Source of the DNA: Sepioteuthis lessoniana
Lineage: Eukaryota > Mollusca > Cephalopoda > Myopsida > Loliginidae
NCBI GenBank assembly: GCA_963585895.1
Contig: CAUZXS010005844.1
Coordinates: 42,501-106,500, forward strand
Reading direction: 5' to 3'
DNA: 64,000 nucleotides
In this document: positions 43,640 to 54,947 of the stretch, piece after piece
Layout: each line of letters opens with the position of its first letter
Position numbering within the stretch: the first letter of the stretch is position 1
Made by a program: the position numbers and the translations under genes
The notes under the pieces: model-generated
The model's database searches: none
What the model saw: the letters and a program-made list of their open reading frames with translations, nothing else
What the model was told of the DNA's origin: nothing

Positions 43640-43929
43640 CATGAATAAAAAAAAAACATAGGAAAATATCAAATAATGATTACGAAGTGCACAATCATCA
43701 TATAGAAAAAAAAATGAAAATAAAAATATATAAATAAATAAAATAAAAAGTTCCAAATAAAGCAAAAAATAATGATTAGAAGTTTCACGTGACAAAAGGA
43801 GATATTTCTTCTTCTTCTTCTTCTTCTTCTTCTTCTTCTTCTTCTTCTTCTTCTTCTTCTCTGTATATTCATATATACGTGTATATACATATGTGTGTGC
43901 GCACGCGTGCGTTTGTGTGTGTACGTTCG

Positions 43930-43967
<38 letters not shown>

Positions 43968-44120
43968 TGTGTTTGTGTGTTTGAGATATCAAGTGGAAGA
44001 AAGAACAATGAAAACGTGAGAGATGAGATATTGAGAAAATCAAAATTGAATAATGCAGCGTTCAATGGAGAAATATCGATTAGGTGATAAATCAATTGAT
44101 CGACCGATTGAAAGAAAAGA

Positions 44121-44160
<40 letters not shown>

Positions 44161-44240
44161 GAAAGGACTGTGTGAAGGAGATGGAGAATGGAAGAAGAAG
44201 AAGAAGAAGAAGAAGAAGAAGAAGAAGAAGAAGAAGAATT
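43640..44240. repeat. Microsatellite cluster
   Basis: (TTC)n 43807-43860, TG-rich stretch, (TA)n 43937-43964 and 44120-44136, (GA)n 44137-44161, (GAA)n 44192-44238. Poly-Ser and poly-Lys frames here are artefacts. Confidence 0.92.
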
Positions 44241-44880
44241 GATCAGCTCTCAATGTTCCAATGTTTTTACAGACTCGTCACTTGGTAGACTGAACAAGTC
44301 AAGATTATAACAGATTATATGTAATGTATTTCTCAGCTATCTTGCTACCCACCAACCCGGCGGTCTCTGGGTGATGATTTTGATGAAGGTTATTATAAAA
44401 TATACCATCTTTCGTTGCGTCTCATCTCTTATAGACACGGAGTTAGGCGTTCCAACCTCTGCTCAAACTTGGATAGATCCCCCTTTGGGAGAGTTAAGGA
44501 AATTCATTTGTTATCGCATATTGCAACGTCTCGGCGAAGAGCTTATCGGAAAAGTCAGACTATACAGAGTTATCACCCTTTGTGATCTTTGTTTTCTTAA
44601 TGAACTTTGCGTTTCCTCGAGCGATTATTTTCTTTTGCTGACCTGACCAGAAAATCTCGCCTGCTTTCTGCTTTGATAACAGATCAGATTGCAGAAAGAC
44701 ACATATTCAGGGTTGTTTGCTTTCATGCCTATTGATTGAATTTAACGGCATGTCAAACCGTCTATGACTAATACGCAGAAAAGAAAAAAAAATTCATATG
44801 CTAAGATTTATATATTTACAAGAATTAATCTGGAACAAAACAACAGGACACCCAGTGAGAACCATACCGATTATTCAGTA
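44241..44880. other. No recognised feature
   Basis: A 91-residue plus frame (44371-44646, beginning MMILMKVIIKYTIF) in ordinary-complexity sequence. I do not recognise it, and nothing nearby supports a gene. Confidence 0.4.
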
Positions 44881-44884
44881 AAAT

Positions 44885-45150
44885 CAGTAAATAAAGTTGG
44901 CGACCGTAGTCGAGGGCGACCAGAAGGCTCTCTTTTCAATAGCTGCAACACCGAGGTGTAGGGGAGGGCGCTACTCCTTTCCCTGGATTGCTCCATTCTA
45001 TCCTAGATATGTACCTTATATTGTTGAGTGTTAAGCAAGGAGGTATCAAGTACCATTTTTAATGCTTTGGCATGACGCGACCTGGGATTGATCCCAGGTC
45101 TCTGGGACGATTGGTGAACACTCTACCCACTAGGTGAATGAGCCAGCTTA
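44885..45150 (-). mobile_element. SINE-C
   Basis: Complete copy from AAAGTTGGCGACCGTAGTCG to ACCCACTAGGTGAATGAGCC. Confidence 0.88.
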
Positions 45151-45309
45151 TTTCTATCGCTGCGTTAGATGCCCAATTCTTACTGCGATAAATCTTCAAT
45201 CGAATCCACAGAATAATCTTTTTTGTTTGGTTATTCATTTGTTCCTTTGTCAATGAATTCAACAAGGATCAGAGAGTAGTATCTGCACAAGTTTCAAGTA
45301 CTGTGCCCC

Positions 45310-45535
45310 GCACTTCTATGAAGAATCAGATTGATTGATTAATTTTTTTTATAGGCATGTCAACCCATCTGAGGTTATTTTATACCTAGAGGTTAGGAGT
45401 ACGTTCATTTTTACATTTCTTCTGTTGTTTCTTAAGAGTTTTTTTTTTTTTTGCACACGGTCCTACCGAATATTAATAGTTTTTGAACAACTCTATTTGA
45501 CCTACTTTTTTTTAAGTCGAGGAATTATATAATAA
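45310..45535 (-). mobile_element. D' element fragment
   Basis: ATTGATTGATTAATT, GGCATGTCAACCCATCTGAG, T-run and CACGGTCCTACCGAATATTA: the D' tail and middle in minus orientation. Confidence 0.65.
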
Positions 45536-45536
45536 A

Positions 45537-46510
45537 TTGAATTACTATGATCAGAAAATCCGGAAAGCTCTACGTTTGACATACAGAACCACTGGACAGC
45601 TGTTTTGACCTTATTAGGTCTCATCACCAGTGTATATGTGGGGTTTAAAAGGTTTTATGATAGTCAGTGGCTAAGGGCAAGAGTGTGTTGCCGTAAGATA
45701 TCTGACTCCATATTTTGGTTATTTTGCTTTACCCCACGTTGACTGGCCGGTGCAATGCCTTGCCCAAAGAAGGTCCAAAAGAAATATAAAAAGGGAAAGA
45801 TAAAAACAGATAAGAGACGAAAAACTTTTCTTTCAGACTTTCCTTTATTTACCTGGTGAATGGACTGACCAACGCTACGTCTAAAGACATAGCGTGGTGC
45901 CCAAAACACCAGATAGTAAAAACGGTGTTGTCGGTTCGACGTCACTACCCGAAAAGAGATAGGTTCACAGAAAACTTGAGTATTTATGTCTTTTCACCGG
46001 CTCCAAATTCGCCACGCCAAAATCCTTCTAATTTTGGCGCGACCGCTTCTCATTGGCTACTTTACATTTTATTATTTTTCTTTTTTCTGATTTTAACCGG
46101 ATGGATGCGTGGAGCCTTATGCGTGGCAACGCATTTATACATTTTGTATCAGGCAGCCGACGAGTCAACATCCGGTTGGGAGTTCTTTGGTAATTCCTAA
46201 ATCGCCACATATACCGTGATTTCCACCACTGGTAATCGAACCAGCGTCTAGTTAATTTGGCATCGCTTGTGCGCGACGTGGACCAGTATTCAGTGGTAGA
46301 GTTTCGGTTCTGCATGCTGTGGTCGCTGGTTCCATCCCCAATGGGAAAGATCATCATATGCCCTGCTGATAAGACCTAATAAGGTCAAAACAGCCGTCCC
46401 GTGGTTCTGTATGTCACACGCCGGATTTTCTGGTCATAGTAATTCAATCTATTTGACCTACTGATGAAGCACCAACAGGTATAACCACTCCGGGTCAGAG
46501 TGGCAATGAA
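45537..46510. mobile_element. SINE-E pair interrupted by LTR-2
   Basis: 45537-45636 is a minus-strand SINE-E end. It resumes at 46210 (TATACCGTGATTTCCACCAC) and meets a plus-strand copy from about 46250 (ATCGCTTGTGCGCGACGTGG, GTGGTAGAGTTTCGGTTCTG, CGCTGGTTCCATCCCC). That copy ends with the D-like CCACTCCGGGTCAGAGTGG. This is the pair at 41061-41370 in opposite orientation. Confidence 0.78.
45637..46209 (-). mobile_element. LTR-2 copy (isolated LTR) inside SINE-E
   Basis: Minus strand: TGTGGCGATTTAGG...TTTTAAACCCCACA. The 4-bp duplication TATA is at 45633-45636 and 46210-46213. In order it shows AGCCAATGAG (CCAAT box), ACATAAATAC (TATA-like), TGACGTCG and GGTAAATAAAGG (poly-A signal). A plus frame of 114 residues across it is unlikely to be coding. 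Unrelated in sequence to LTR-1 and LTR-3. Confidence 0.75.
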
Positions 46511-46649
46511 AGAGAACTTCACATTCACCAGAAGTTCAAAACTGGAGCCTCACCATCAGATATAGTCCATACCCTGGGTACCCCTTTTTTACGGGGTCTT
46601 ACCCCCTGTGCATGTATTTATATAAACACTTGGCCATGGACATGATATG

Positions 46650-46900
46650 ATAAAAAGACAATTTTAAAGAATCTTTCAATTCAGAGTTTTCCTTTTCCTA
46701 GACTGGTTTTCTTTTGCAAGATTAGAGAACCCTGTCTGCCCTACTATTTACCCATAACTGGATGCATTGAAACCTTTTCCCAAAGTATTAGAACGAAAGT
46801 AAAATGCAAACAGCTTCGATCACGATTTGAACTCGGATCGCTGAGTGCTTTAGTCGAGACGAAGACCATTACTCTTATCACGTCTTGCCCTTCTGCTGAG
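46650..46900 (-). mobile_element. SINE-B, degenerate
   Basis: AATTCAGAGTTTTCCTTTTC, CTGCCCTACTATTTACCCAT and GATTTGAACTCGGATCGC remain. Head and tail ends are eroded. Confidence 0.65.
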
Positions 46901-47270
46901 GTAGCGGGAGGTAGATACAGTCAGCATATTTTAAATCTTGCTGACAAGATGTACAGTGTCAAAGATCAATCTCATTTAAAAATAACTTCTGACTTATTAC
47001 TTATTAAGACGACTGATCTATATGTAATCGCTTCATATTTATATAGTTTACTAGACGAACCGTGATCTCGTTGGGCTTTCGTTCTAACCGTGTGGTTCAT
47101 TACGATATTGATGCTTCTATTTAAACATGGAGGAAGGATTTTTACTTAACATTTTGTTGTTATCTTCGTAAGATTGAGAATTTGGATAATTAAAAAAATG
47201 ATGTTCTTTGCGATTAAAGATACCACAAGTAATCATTCGTTTGCAAGATGAACTGGAATTTACTTTATTC
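46901..47270. other. No recognised feature
   Basis: Unique-looking AT-rich DNA. Confidence 0.4.
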
Positions 47271-47480
47271 TTTCTGATTAATTTTAACGACATGTCGACC
47301 TGTAAAGGGTTATTTTATACTTAATGGTAAAGGAATTGCGTTTATACTCGCATTTTTGTGTTGTTTCTTAATAGCCTTTTTTCTTCATGTTATGGAATAC
47401 GAATAATTTTTAAACAAATATTCAGAGTGGACCTAGAAGTAATGGCACTGAAGCGATACTCCACCATACCTGCTCCTGTA
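47270..47480 (-). mobile_element. D' remnant
   Basis: ACGACATGTCGACCTGTAAA, TTGTTTCTTAATAGCC, GAATACGAATAATTTTTAAA and AGAGTGGACCTAGAAGTAAT follow the D' order on the minus strand. Confidence 0.55.
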
Positions 47481-47639
47481 TAGATATATACAACTTCTCA
47501 CAAAGTCATGTTTGATATCAAGTTAGTTTGTAGTGTGGTAGGGGACACACTAATCGAGATATGCATGGACATTACAAAAAAAAAAAAAAAAAATTGAGCC
47601 TCACAGTAATTCCTTTTAGGGCCGTTAAACAATAAACTC

Positions 47640-48010
47640 AGCTCTTGTAAAAGGTTATCAGATTAAAACAATTTACAGATTCAGCCAACATTTAGCTGGA
47701 GACGAGATGGACGTCGAAAATTCCTCTTCCACTAAAAATGCAATGAAAATATTGACATTATTTAGTCAATTACAGAAATATCACACAGGAGGTCTTACCA
47801 GGTAATCAAGGGCTCACCTAGCGTCTGCACCGAATGGTTTAAAGTTGATCGTCGGGTCCTGAATGACCTTCAATTCCCCCTGGACTTATATGGAAAATTA
47901 ATTGATTTCCAAACTAAATAAAAGTATTAATTCTTGTTCAAAACAAGATGCTCCTATAAGCTTTAAAATTTGAATACGCATATCTTGACCAATCGGCGCC
48001 CTCGTTTCTA
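47640..48010 (+). repeat. Dispersed repeat, inverted partner at 50455-50850
   Basis: AAAAGGTTATCAGATTAAAA, CAGATTCAgCCAA, GGAGACGAGATGGA, TTCCTCTTCCACTA, TGGTTTAAAGTTGATCGTCG, CTGAATGACCTTC and GACCAATCGGCGCC all recur on the opposite strand 2.5-3 kb away in the same order. The type is unknown. Fragmentary open frames occur on the partner copy. Confidence 0.7.
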
Positions 48011-48269
48011 ACCTTGGTTTGGAAAGTATCTGAATGATAAATAAAACATAGTTCTACAATTTAAATAAATTTAATTTCTTTACCTGCTGGGAAAAGATTG
48101 TTAAAAAAAAGAAACAAAGCAAAAAAAAAAAGCCCTAAAAAACAAAAAGGAAAACAACCCTCCCCCATAAAAAAGCAAAGTTATCGTCTCCTTTCTTGTA
48201 AGAAAAGTTAACATTTTCCCAAATGATATTAACATATGGTCCGATTTAGAGTCATACAAAACATCATGT

Positions 48270-48496
48270 GTACGGCCACTTACATACCATCTGAAAAACC
48301 ATCCAAGTAAAACGAAAAAGTCATGCAGGACACTGCTGGAGAGGTAAGGACGAACTAATATGTAACGTTATTCTATGGACCCCAAGACATGGATGTACCA
48401 GCGTTGCTCGACCAGCAATAACCTATCTACATCAGGTTTGCGCGGACAGAGGGTGCATTTTAAAAGACCGACCAGGAGTGATGGACGCAAGGGAAG

Positions 48497-48543
<47 letters not shown>

Positions 48544-48600
48544 TCAGGGAAATCCGTGCTAGCAACGCAACTTGATCATGATGATGATAATGATAGTATT
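48270..48600 (+). mobile_element. LINE-X with (GA)n
   Basis: GTGTACGGCCACTTACATAC, GCAGGACACTGCTGGAGAGG, a (GA)n run at 48504-48541, GTCAGGGAAATCCGTGCTAG and the ATGATGATGATAATG tail. Confidence 0.75.
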
Positions 48601-48842
48601 AACAAGAAAATGATCCCAAACATTTTGCAATGTTTCAGTCGTAGACAATAGATTTTGTGGGTGTAAAAGATCTTTGTGTGTGTTTACAAATTATGCAGAG
48701 TCATAGTATATTTTTACGCTAATATATATGTGTAATTCTCAGCTTAAAAATCAGCACTAATGAATATTATATTAACACGAGCATCTCTATCGAAAGGTAA
48801 ACCACAAAAAAAGATGTATGTTCGCTTGTAGAAATGATTATA

Positions 48843-49086
48843 CAGGGTGTCTCAAAATAGATGCAACCCATTAATATTATAATGATAAATTACTAAGACA
48901 GGCGCAATGACATTCATTTGGAACACGTTCTTTAAAAAGAAATGCTTTGAGCTAGAGACATCAAATCAATGTTTTTTAATTTGTTTTTATATCAGCTTCC
49001 AAAGTATGCAATCTTTTTTGAGTTTTTTTTGTCTCAGTAATAAATCATTATCATATAAATGGGTTGCATCTATTTGGAGACAGTTT
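48843..49086. mobile_element. MITE with Tc1/mariner-like inverted ends
   Basis: Left end CAGGGTGTCTCAAAATAGAT after TA (48841-48842). Right end ATGGGTTGCATCTATTTGGA followed by GACAG is its inverse with mutations. About 245 bp with no transposase domain. A partial relative is at 39037. Confidence 0.65.
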
Positions 49087-49149
49087 TGAATGATTTTGTC
49101 TCCAAATAAGAAGTGACACAAAATATTTTCCCTCTCTTGTCCAAGGCAT

Positions 49150-49985
49150 TGTGATCAAGGATTAATGGTTCTTATCGTATACTATTTTCAAATCTAAGAC
49201 GAAAAAGAACACAACATTATTTTTAGTAGAGTTATTAGCTGTCACATGGGTCCCATGAATATTGAAACACCCTATATAACCAAGTATATTGAGACACCCT
49301 ATATGACCATGTTTATTGAGACACTCTATATGACCATGTATATTGAGACACCCTATATGACCATTTTTATTGAGACACTCTATATGATCATGTATATTGA
49401 GACACCCTATATGACCATTTTTATTGAGACACTCTATATGACCATGTATATTGAGACACCCTATATGACCATGTATATTGAGACACCCTATATGACCATT
49501 TTTATTGAGACACCCTATATGACCATGTTTATTGAGACACTCTATATGACCATGTATATTGAGACACCCTATATGACCATTTTTATTGAGACACTCTATA
49601 TGACCATGTATATTGAGACACTCTATATGACCATGTATATTGAGACACTCTATATGACCATGTATATTGAGACACCCTATATGACCATGTTTATTGAGAC
49701 ACTCTATATGACCATGTATATTGAGACACCCTATATGACCATGTTTATTGAGACACTCTATATGACCATGTATATTGAGACACCCTATATGACCATTTTT
49801 ATTGAGACACTCTATATGACCATGTATATTGAGACACCCTATATGACCATTTTTATTGAGACACTCTGTATGACCATGTATATTGAGACACCATATATAA
49901 CCATGTCTATAGAGACACCCTATATGACCAAATATATTGAGACACACTATATAATGTTAAAATCAAATACACCGTTAAAGAAATG
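49150..49985. repeat. 27-bp minisatellite, about 26 units
   Basis: Unit TATATGACCATGTATATTGA plus GACACCC; alternating variants carry ATGTTT or ATTTTT in place of ATGTAT and CTC for CCC. Because 27 is divisible by three, both strands stay open (246 and 261 residues: IETPYMTMY and HGHIECLNI repeats). I read this as an array, not a gene. The left flank matches 39800-39950. Confidence 0.92.
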
Positions 49986-50184
49986 AAAGCTGGAATGCTG
50001 GAAAGTAACTGAAATTCACCCAATAGAAATTACGATGACGTAAGCTGCATTTTAATATTTTCAGATGCATACTGAGAGTTAGTCTATTTTTACTCTTTAT
50101 CAATTCGATATAGATGAGCCCCAAATTAGACCAAAAGTTAATCTATTCATCTATGATCTTAATTGATTAAAAAATGTATTTTTG

Positions 50185-50490
50185 ATAATCTAGGAAGGAA
50201 AAAGATTTCTTAAATAACTTTTCGTTTTGATCCTTCAAAATTTGCGAGGAAATTTGAATATAGTCGACCATCTCAAATCCAGATTATTTAGAAATAGAAA
50301 ACTTGGATAATTTAACTATGTGTATCTCCAAAATCTGTTTACACATCATATATATTTAATATATATGTATGAACAGGATTCTGCATGAAACAACCAATAA
50401 TGGTTGCTATGCCATAAAACTAAACCAACCAAACAAAGCTGGATTAGAGACGAAGGCGCTGATTGGTCAAGAAATGTAAAAATACAGATT
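50185..50490 (+). repeat. Diverged repeat shared with 33235-33380, holding a D tail
   Basis: AATCTAGGAAGGAAAAAGAT and CGCTGATTGGTCAAG bracket a D tail fragment at about 50330-50430 (CATGAAACAACCAATAATGG). Confidence 0.5.
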
Positions 50491-50850
50491 CAAATTTTAA
50501 AACTTTTTAGAACATCTTTTTCATCTGCACAAAAGTTGGCACTTTTGTTTAGTTTAGAAATCAATAAATTTTCCATATAAGTTGATATGGCCTGGGGGAA
50601 TGGAAGGTCATTCAGAACTCGACGATTAACTTTAAACCATCCCAGATTAGCTCTTGATTGCCAAGTAAGTCTTCCTGAGTTGTATATCTGTGATTGACCA
50701 AAAAATACCTAGTAAATGTTTTGTTTTCATTTCTAGTGGAAGAGGAATTTGCAATATCCATCTCGTCCCCAGATACATTTTGGTTGAATCTGTTAATTGT
50801 CTTAATCTGATAACCTTTGACAAGGGCAGTGAACATTTTTGATAAAGTGT
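50455..50850 (-). repeat. Inverted partner of 47640-48010
   Basis: On the minus strand two overlapping frames (74 and 69 residues) cover it; one reads MFTALVKGYQIKTINRF. The other copy has stops in the same stretch, which argues against a conserved protein. Confidence 0.65.
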
Positions 50851-50942
50851 GCTCACACGGGCTATTATCTTTTCAAGAAAGAAAATTCCCTTGCGTGCCG
50901 GGGAGAATTTTTTGTATTCTGAAAGTTATTTCATTGATGATT

Positions 50943-51182
50943 TGGTTTTTTTTTTTTTGTTTAATGGCATATCAACATTTGTAGGTTATCTAATGCCATA
51001 GCTATTCTTCTAGAAGAACAGTATTGGTACTATTTAACCCATAGCTGGGAGGATAAGGAGGTTTATACCTTTTCCAATCGTATTTGCCCGAAAGTGAACG
51101 TAATAGCGCGACTGGAATACGAACTCACTTACTACGATTCCGCAGTCCATCGCTTTAACCATTACACCACGAGGACGACCCC
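50943..51182 (-). mobile_element. SINE-A
   Basis: TTTAATGGCATATCAACATT tail to ACCATTACACCACGAGGACG head. Little diverged. The flanks (TTGATGATTTG / TTGATGATTTG) are an 11-bp target duplication. Confidence 0.88.
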
Positions 51183-51199
51183 TTGATGATTTGATTTGA

Positions 51200-51288
51200 T
51201 TCGATTTAGTTTAGTTTGGTATGATTTTATGTCATATCAATCATTGTACATGTACAATATTTAATGCCAAATCCTTTTTATGAATATA
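51200..51288 (-). mobile_element. D tail fragment
   Basis: TTATGTCATATCAATCATTG and TATTTAATGCCAAATCC. It adjoins the next D head. Confidence 0.65.
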
Positions 51289-51815
51289 TATATTACCCAG
51301 TCGGTTGGGGCTGTAGAATAGACCGACTGCATCACTGCAGAGAGGTAAAAACACCCCAACAAGTGTCCTGGATATGATACTAAACAATTTGATAGTAAGG
51401 TTACAGTAATGCTGGAACTTTGGAGAATACGGAGTACCCCTTCATCGCCATGGGTCCCAGGTCCACTCATGCCTGAAGTGGTAGCGCTTGAAAGGGTCTT
51501 ATCCTTGTGTCAAATAGAACTAAACTGTGTTGGTTGAGAGGGGACTGTTTTTGTATTCAAACTGCATATTTAGGCTAAACTGTATTGCTTGAAATAGAAC
51601 TGTTTTGAAATTTAAACTGCGTACTTATGCGAAACTGGATTGTTTAAATTAGAACTGTTCGATTAAACTGAATAGCTTGGAATAGAAATGTTTTTGACTA
51701 TTTATCTGTATACATATAATAAACTGAATTGTTTGAAATATAACTGTTTATTTGTATTAAAATGTATTAGACATTAAATAACCTACAAAGGTTGATATGC
51801 CATAACCCCCCCAAA
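51289..51815 (+). mobile_element. D element, full length
   Basis: Head CCCAGTCGGTTGGGGCTGTA...CCGACTGC, CCAGGTCCACTCATGCCTGA, five internal units, tail GACATTAAATAACC...GGTTGATATGCC. Confidence 0.85.
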
Positions 51816-51849
51816 AAAACAAACAAATATACATATACATTAAATATAT

Positions 51850-52500
51850 GCTTTCTAAACACATTTTATGGATAACATTTCTACACGTGTCTGATCTTAT
51901 TTTTTGTTGTACACAATAAAATGGTATCTCTTATTTCTATCTAATACGAATAATTATATTTACTATTGATTATTTGTTTGCACACAGTTAAATGTTTTCA
52001 AGTATCGGAATTTAGTACTAACAATTCATTTATACACCACTCATCTATTTATACTTAGTTAAATAATCAAATAGTTCTATTCCAAACAATTCGGTTTAGC
52101 AGGTCAACAAAGTTGAATGGTTCCAAGTATTGCTATGTATCACAAAGAATTTAGTTAAACATCAGTCATTTGTTTACACAGTTAAATGATTAAATAGTTC
52201 TATTTCAAGTAACTTTGTTTAACATAAGTCAGTTGTTTGCATTCAGTTTAAATATCAAAGTATACAGTTTAAATGTCAAACTTCTCTATTTGACCCATAG
52301 ATAAGACCCTATCAAGTGCTACCATTCCGGGTCAGAGTGAACTTGGGAGTGATGTCAATGAAGAGTCCCTCCGCATTACCCAAAGCTCTATCATTACTGA
52401 AGCCTCACCATCAGATTGTTTAGTGTAGTAAACAAGACACTCCGTGGGGGTGGGGAGTCTTAACCCTCGACAGAGAGGCAGTCGGTGTGCTTTGTAAAGA
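51850..52500 (-). mobile_element. D element cut by LTR-1
   Basis: About eight internal units, then head (TATCAAGTGCTACCATTCCG, GGCAGTCGGTGTGCTTTG). LTR-1 follows at once. Confidence 0.78.
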
Positions 52501-52963
52501 TGTAACATATACATGCGGAAACATAATCAACAATAATGACGAACGAACACACTTCTTTAGAAAAATATACCTCTCACACTTTATTCGAAAGGGTTGCGAA
52601 AGGGTTGCGAAAGGGTTGTGTGTGAGAGGTGAGTTGGAGACTGAATAGACCGCAACATATTGACCCCAAGTTCCTCTGACTATAGCAGCACTTCTTTTCT
52701 CATTCTGCTGGGCTGCTCAACCGGGGGTCCTGAGGGCCCAAGCCCTCTGCTGGGAGCTGGTTCTCACTGCCTCGAGCTGCAACTCGAACTTCAACTGCAA
52801 CTGACTCCAACTAACTCGAACTGTCTGTGGCACCGGGTTATATAATTGTTTGACTTCCACCTGCTTCTTGTGGGCGTCGCATCCGCACTGAATTCAATCC
52901 GTCCACATGTCAAGGTGATATCTTCGACCGGATGACGGCTGGGTCGAAGGTCAATATGTTACA
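52501..52963 (-). mobile_element. LTR-1 copy (isolated LTR)
   Basis: TGTAACATAT...ATATGTTACA with 4-bp duplication AAGA (52497-52500, 52964-52967). On the minus strand TATATAA lies at the complement of 52839-52845 and AATAAA at the complement of 52580-52585, giving promoter, transcript start and poly-A signal in LTR order. The 12-bp GAAAGGGTTGCG unit is tripled near 52590-52620. Probably a solo LTR left by recombination. Confidence 0.85.
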
Positions 52964-53167
52964 AAGAGAAGATTATTTTCAAACATAATTCAGATGATAG
53001 ATATTTTGCCATTAACTTCGTTTGACTTTTGAAATGATCGCTTTTTACAAGCACTCAAATCGTTTGCACCGAAAGAATAATAGACCACTACCTAAATCAC
53101 TTCTTATACTACATAGCTTTTCTTAATCGTTTAAAGATGTTAATATAAAATCGATATCTCGGTAAAA

Positions 53168-53415
53168 TAAAGTTGGCGACCGTAGTCGCGGGCGACCGTA
53201 GTCGCGGGCGACTAGAAGGCTTCCTTTTCAATAGCTACTACACCTTTCCCTGGATTTCTCCACTTTACCCTTGATACATACCTTATATTGCTTAGTATTA
53301 AGCAAGAAAGTATCAAGTACCATTTTTAAAGCCTTTGGTATGACGCGACCTGGGGTTGAACCCAAGTCTCCCGGACCATTGGCGAATACTCTACCCACTT
53401 GGCCAATGAGTTTCG
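53168..53415 (-). mobile_element. SINE-C
   Basis: AAAGTTGGCGACCGTAGTCG to CTACCCACTTGGCCAATGAG. The GCGACCGTAGTCGCGG stretch is doubled at the start, and the CCGAGGTGTAGGGGA block is deleted. Confidence 0.83.
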
Positions 53416-54250
53416 GTAATATTGAAGAATTTTAGTCATATCAAAACGCAGAAATTTACGCGAATGAAAAGCTGAATAACCAAAATCATTTATGGCCAAC
53501 ATGCCGTCCGGTGCTTTCAGAAAAGCTCACCAAATTTCACAAGGAAAATAACGTTGATTAAAATTTTGTTGGTCTCATTTCTCTTCGTCACTCAAAAAGA
53601 TTTGAAGGGAAACTGATGTCAAAGGGAAATAACTATTACACGTTCGACTTACTTCACTTAGTTATTAATGCCTGTTGCGTTGTGAGTAAATCATCTTTTC
53701 CCTATTTCTTGGTCAGATATTTACGCGTATGTAAAAATGGCTGAAGGACATTAACTGGAAAATTATCTAGAATTTGCTTTTAGTAAATACAGCCTACCTG
53801 ATGACGAACCATGTGTCGGAAAAGGTTGCCCAAACTTGACCTAATTGTTAATTTCATGAAAATCTATTGTTGATTCTATTAAATACAATTTGATATTTGT
53901 TGAACAAATATTTTCGTCTGCGTCAAAAGTGACCTAGCAACGAACGGAAAGACTTTTCTTTCCTAAAGTCAATAAAGTAAATGGCATCAAAGTAAAGTAA
54001 ATATGGACTTGACGTTTTCATTGTCTGTTAAGTTGTAAAAGTAGTAAAACAAAAAATTAAAAATTAAAAAAAAAATTAAATAGATAAAAAAATAAAAAGA
54101 AGCTTGTCATTTTATTTGTCTTCCGTTAGGAATTACCAGTTCCGTAATTCAATCTCCAGGAATCCAACAGGAGACGAAGAAGTGGCGAAATGGACAGGCT
54201 TAGAGTGTTCTGAGGACATCATCACGAATCTACTCGTGAGAAGCTTAACG
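53416..54250. other. No recognised feature
   Basis: AT-rich DNA with a small duplication near 53980 (TCAATAAAGTAAATGGCATC / AAAGTAAAGTAAATATG). Confidence 0.4.
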
Positions 54251-54253
54251 TCA

Positions 54254-54515
54254 CTAAGTAAGGTTGGCGACCGTAGCCGAGGGTGACCCGAAAGCTCCCT
54301 TTTCAATAGCTACAATACTAAGGTGTAAGGGAGGGCGCTACTCAATTCCCAGGATTGCTCCACTTTATCCATGATCTGTACCTTGTAATGCTGAGCGTTA
54401 AGCAAGGAGGCATCAAGTACCATTTTTTAAGTCTTTGGTATGACTCGACCTGGGATTGAACCCCGGTCTCCTGGACCATTGACGAACACTCCTCTCATTA
54501 GGCCAATAACCAGGT
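54254..54515 (-). mobile_element. SINE-C
   Basis: Complete copy; the head is diverged at the end (CTCATTAGGCCAATAACCAG). Confidence 0.85.
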
Positions 54516-54947
54516 ACCTACATCAGCGAGGTTGTCAATGTCTAAGCAGCCCCCAATAGGGAAACAATGCTCACCCAGAAAACTGTGAAGAGTCCTGAAA
54601 AAGTGACCCAAACAAATGTCTGTTTCAGAGCTCTGTGTGTAAATTACACTTTAATCATCATTGCTTCCAGGTACATATTGGCTCGAACTGATGGTGCCTG
54701 CGAGGGCCCCATTCATACTAGGGTTACATTGAAACCATTGGATGCCGCATGGTGGATGTGAAGCAAGTGGGTCAGCAGCGTGCTTCACATAATGCTGGGC
54801 TGAGGAACCTGATGGGACAACGGTCAGAATTTTAAAAAATTAGTCAGAAAATTACTGCTACGAGTCTGTAAACTATTATTATTATTTGTTTGTTATATTT
54901 TTGGGGTGTTTCTGCTTTTTGCTATCGAGGAGAAAAGTTGAAATAAA

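Noticed and set aside
43610-44095. Poly-Lys/poly-Ser proteins
   Set aside because: Translation of (TTC)n and (TA)n tracts.
45856-46200. A 114-residue plus-strand membrane protein
   Set aside because: It lies antisense within LTR-2, whose ends and target duplication are clear. The hydrophobic stretch is a T-rich run.
49162-49986. Long open frames on both strands (261 and 246 residues) as a repeat protein gene
   Set aside because: They follow from a 27-bp tandem unit without stops. Both strands are equally open, and there is no flanking coding or splice signal.
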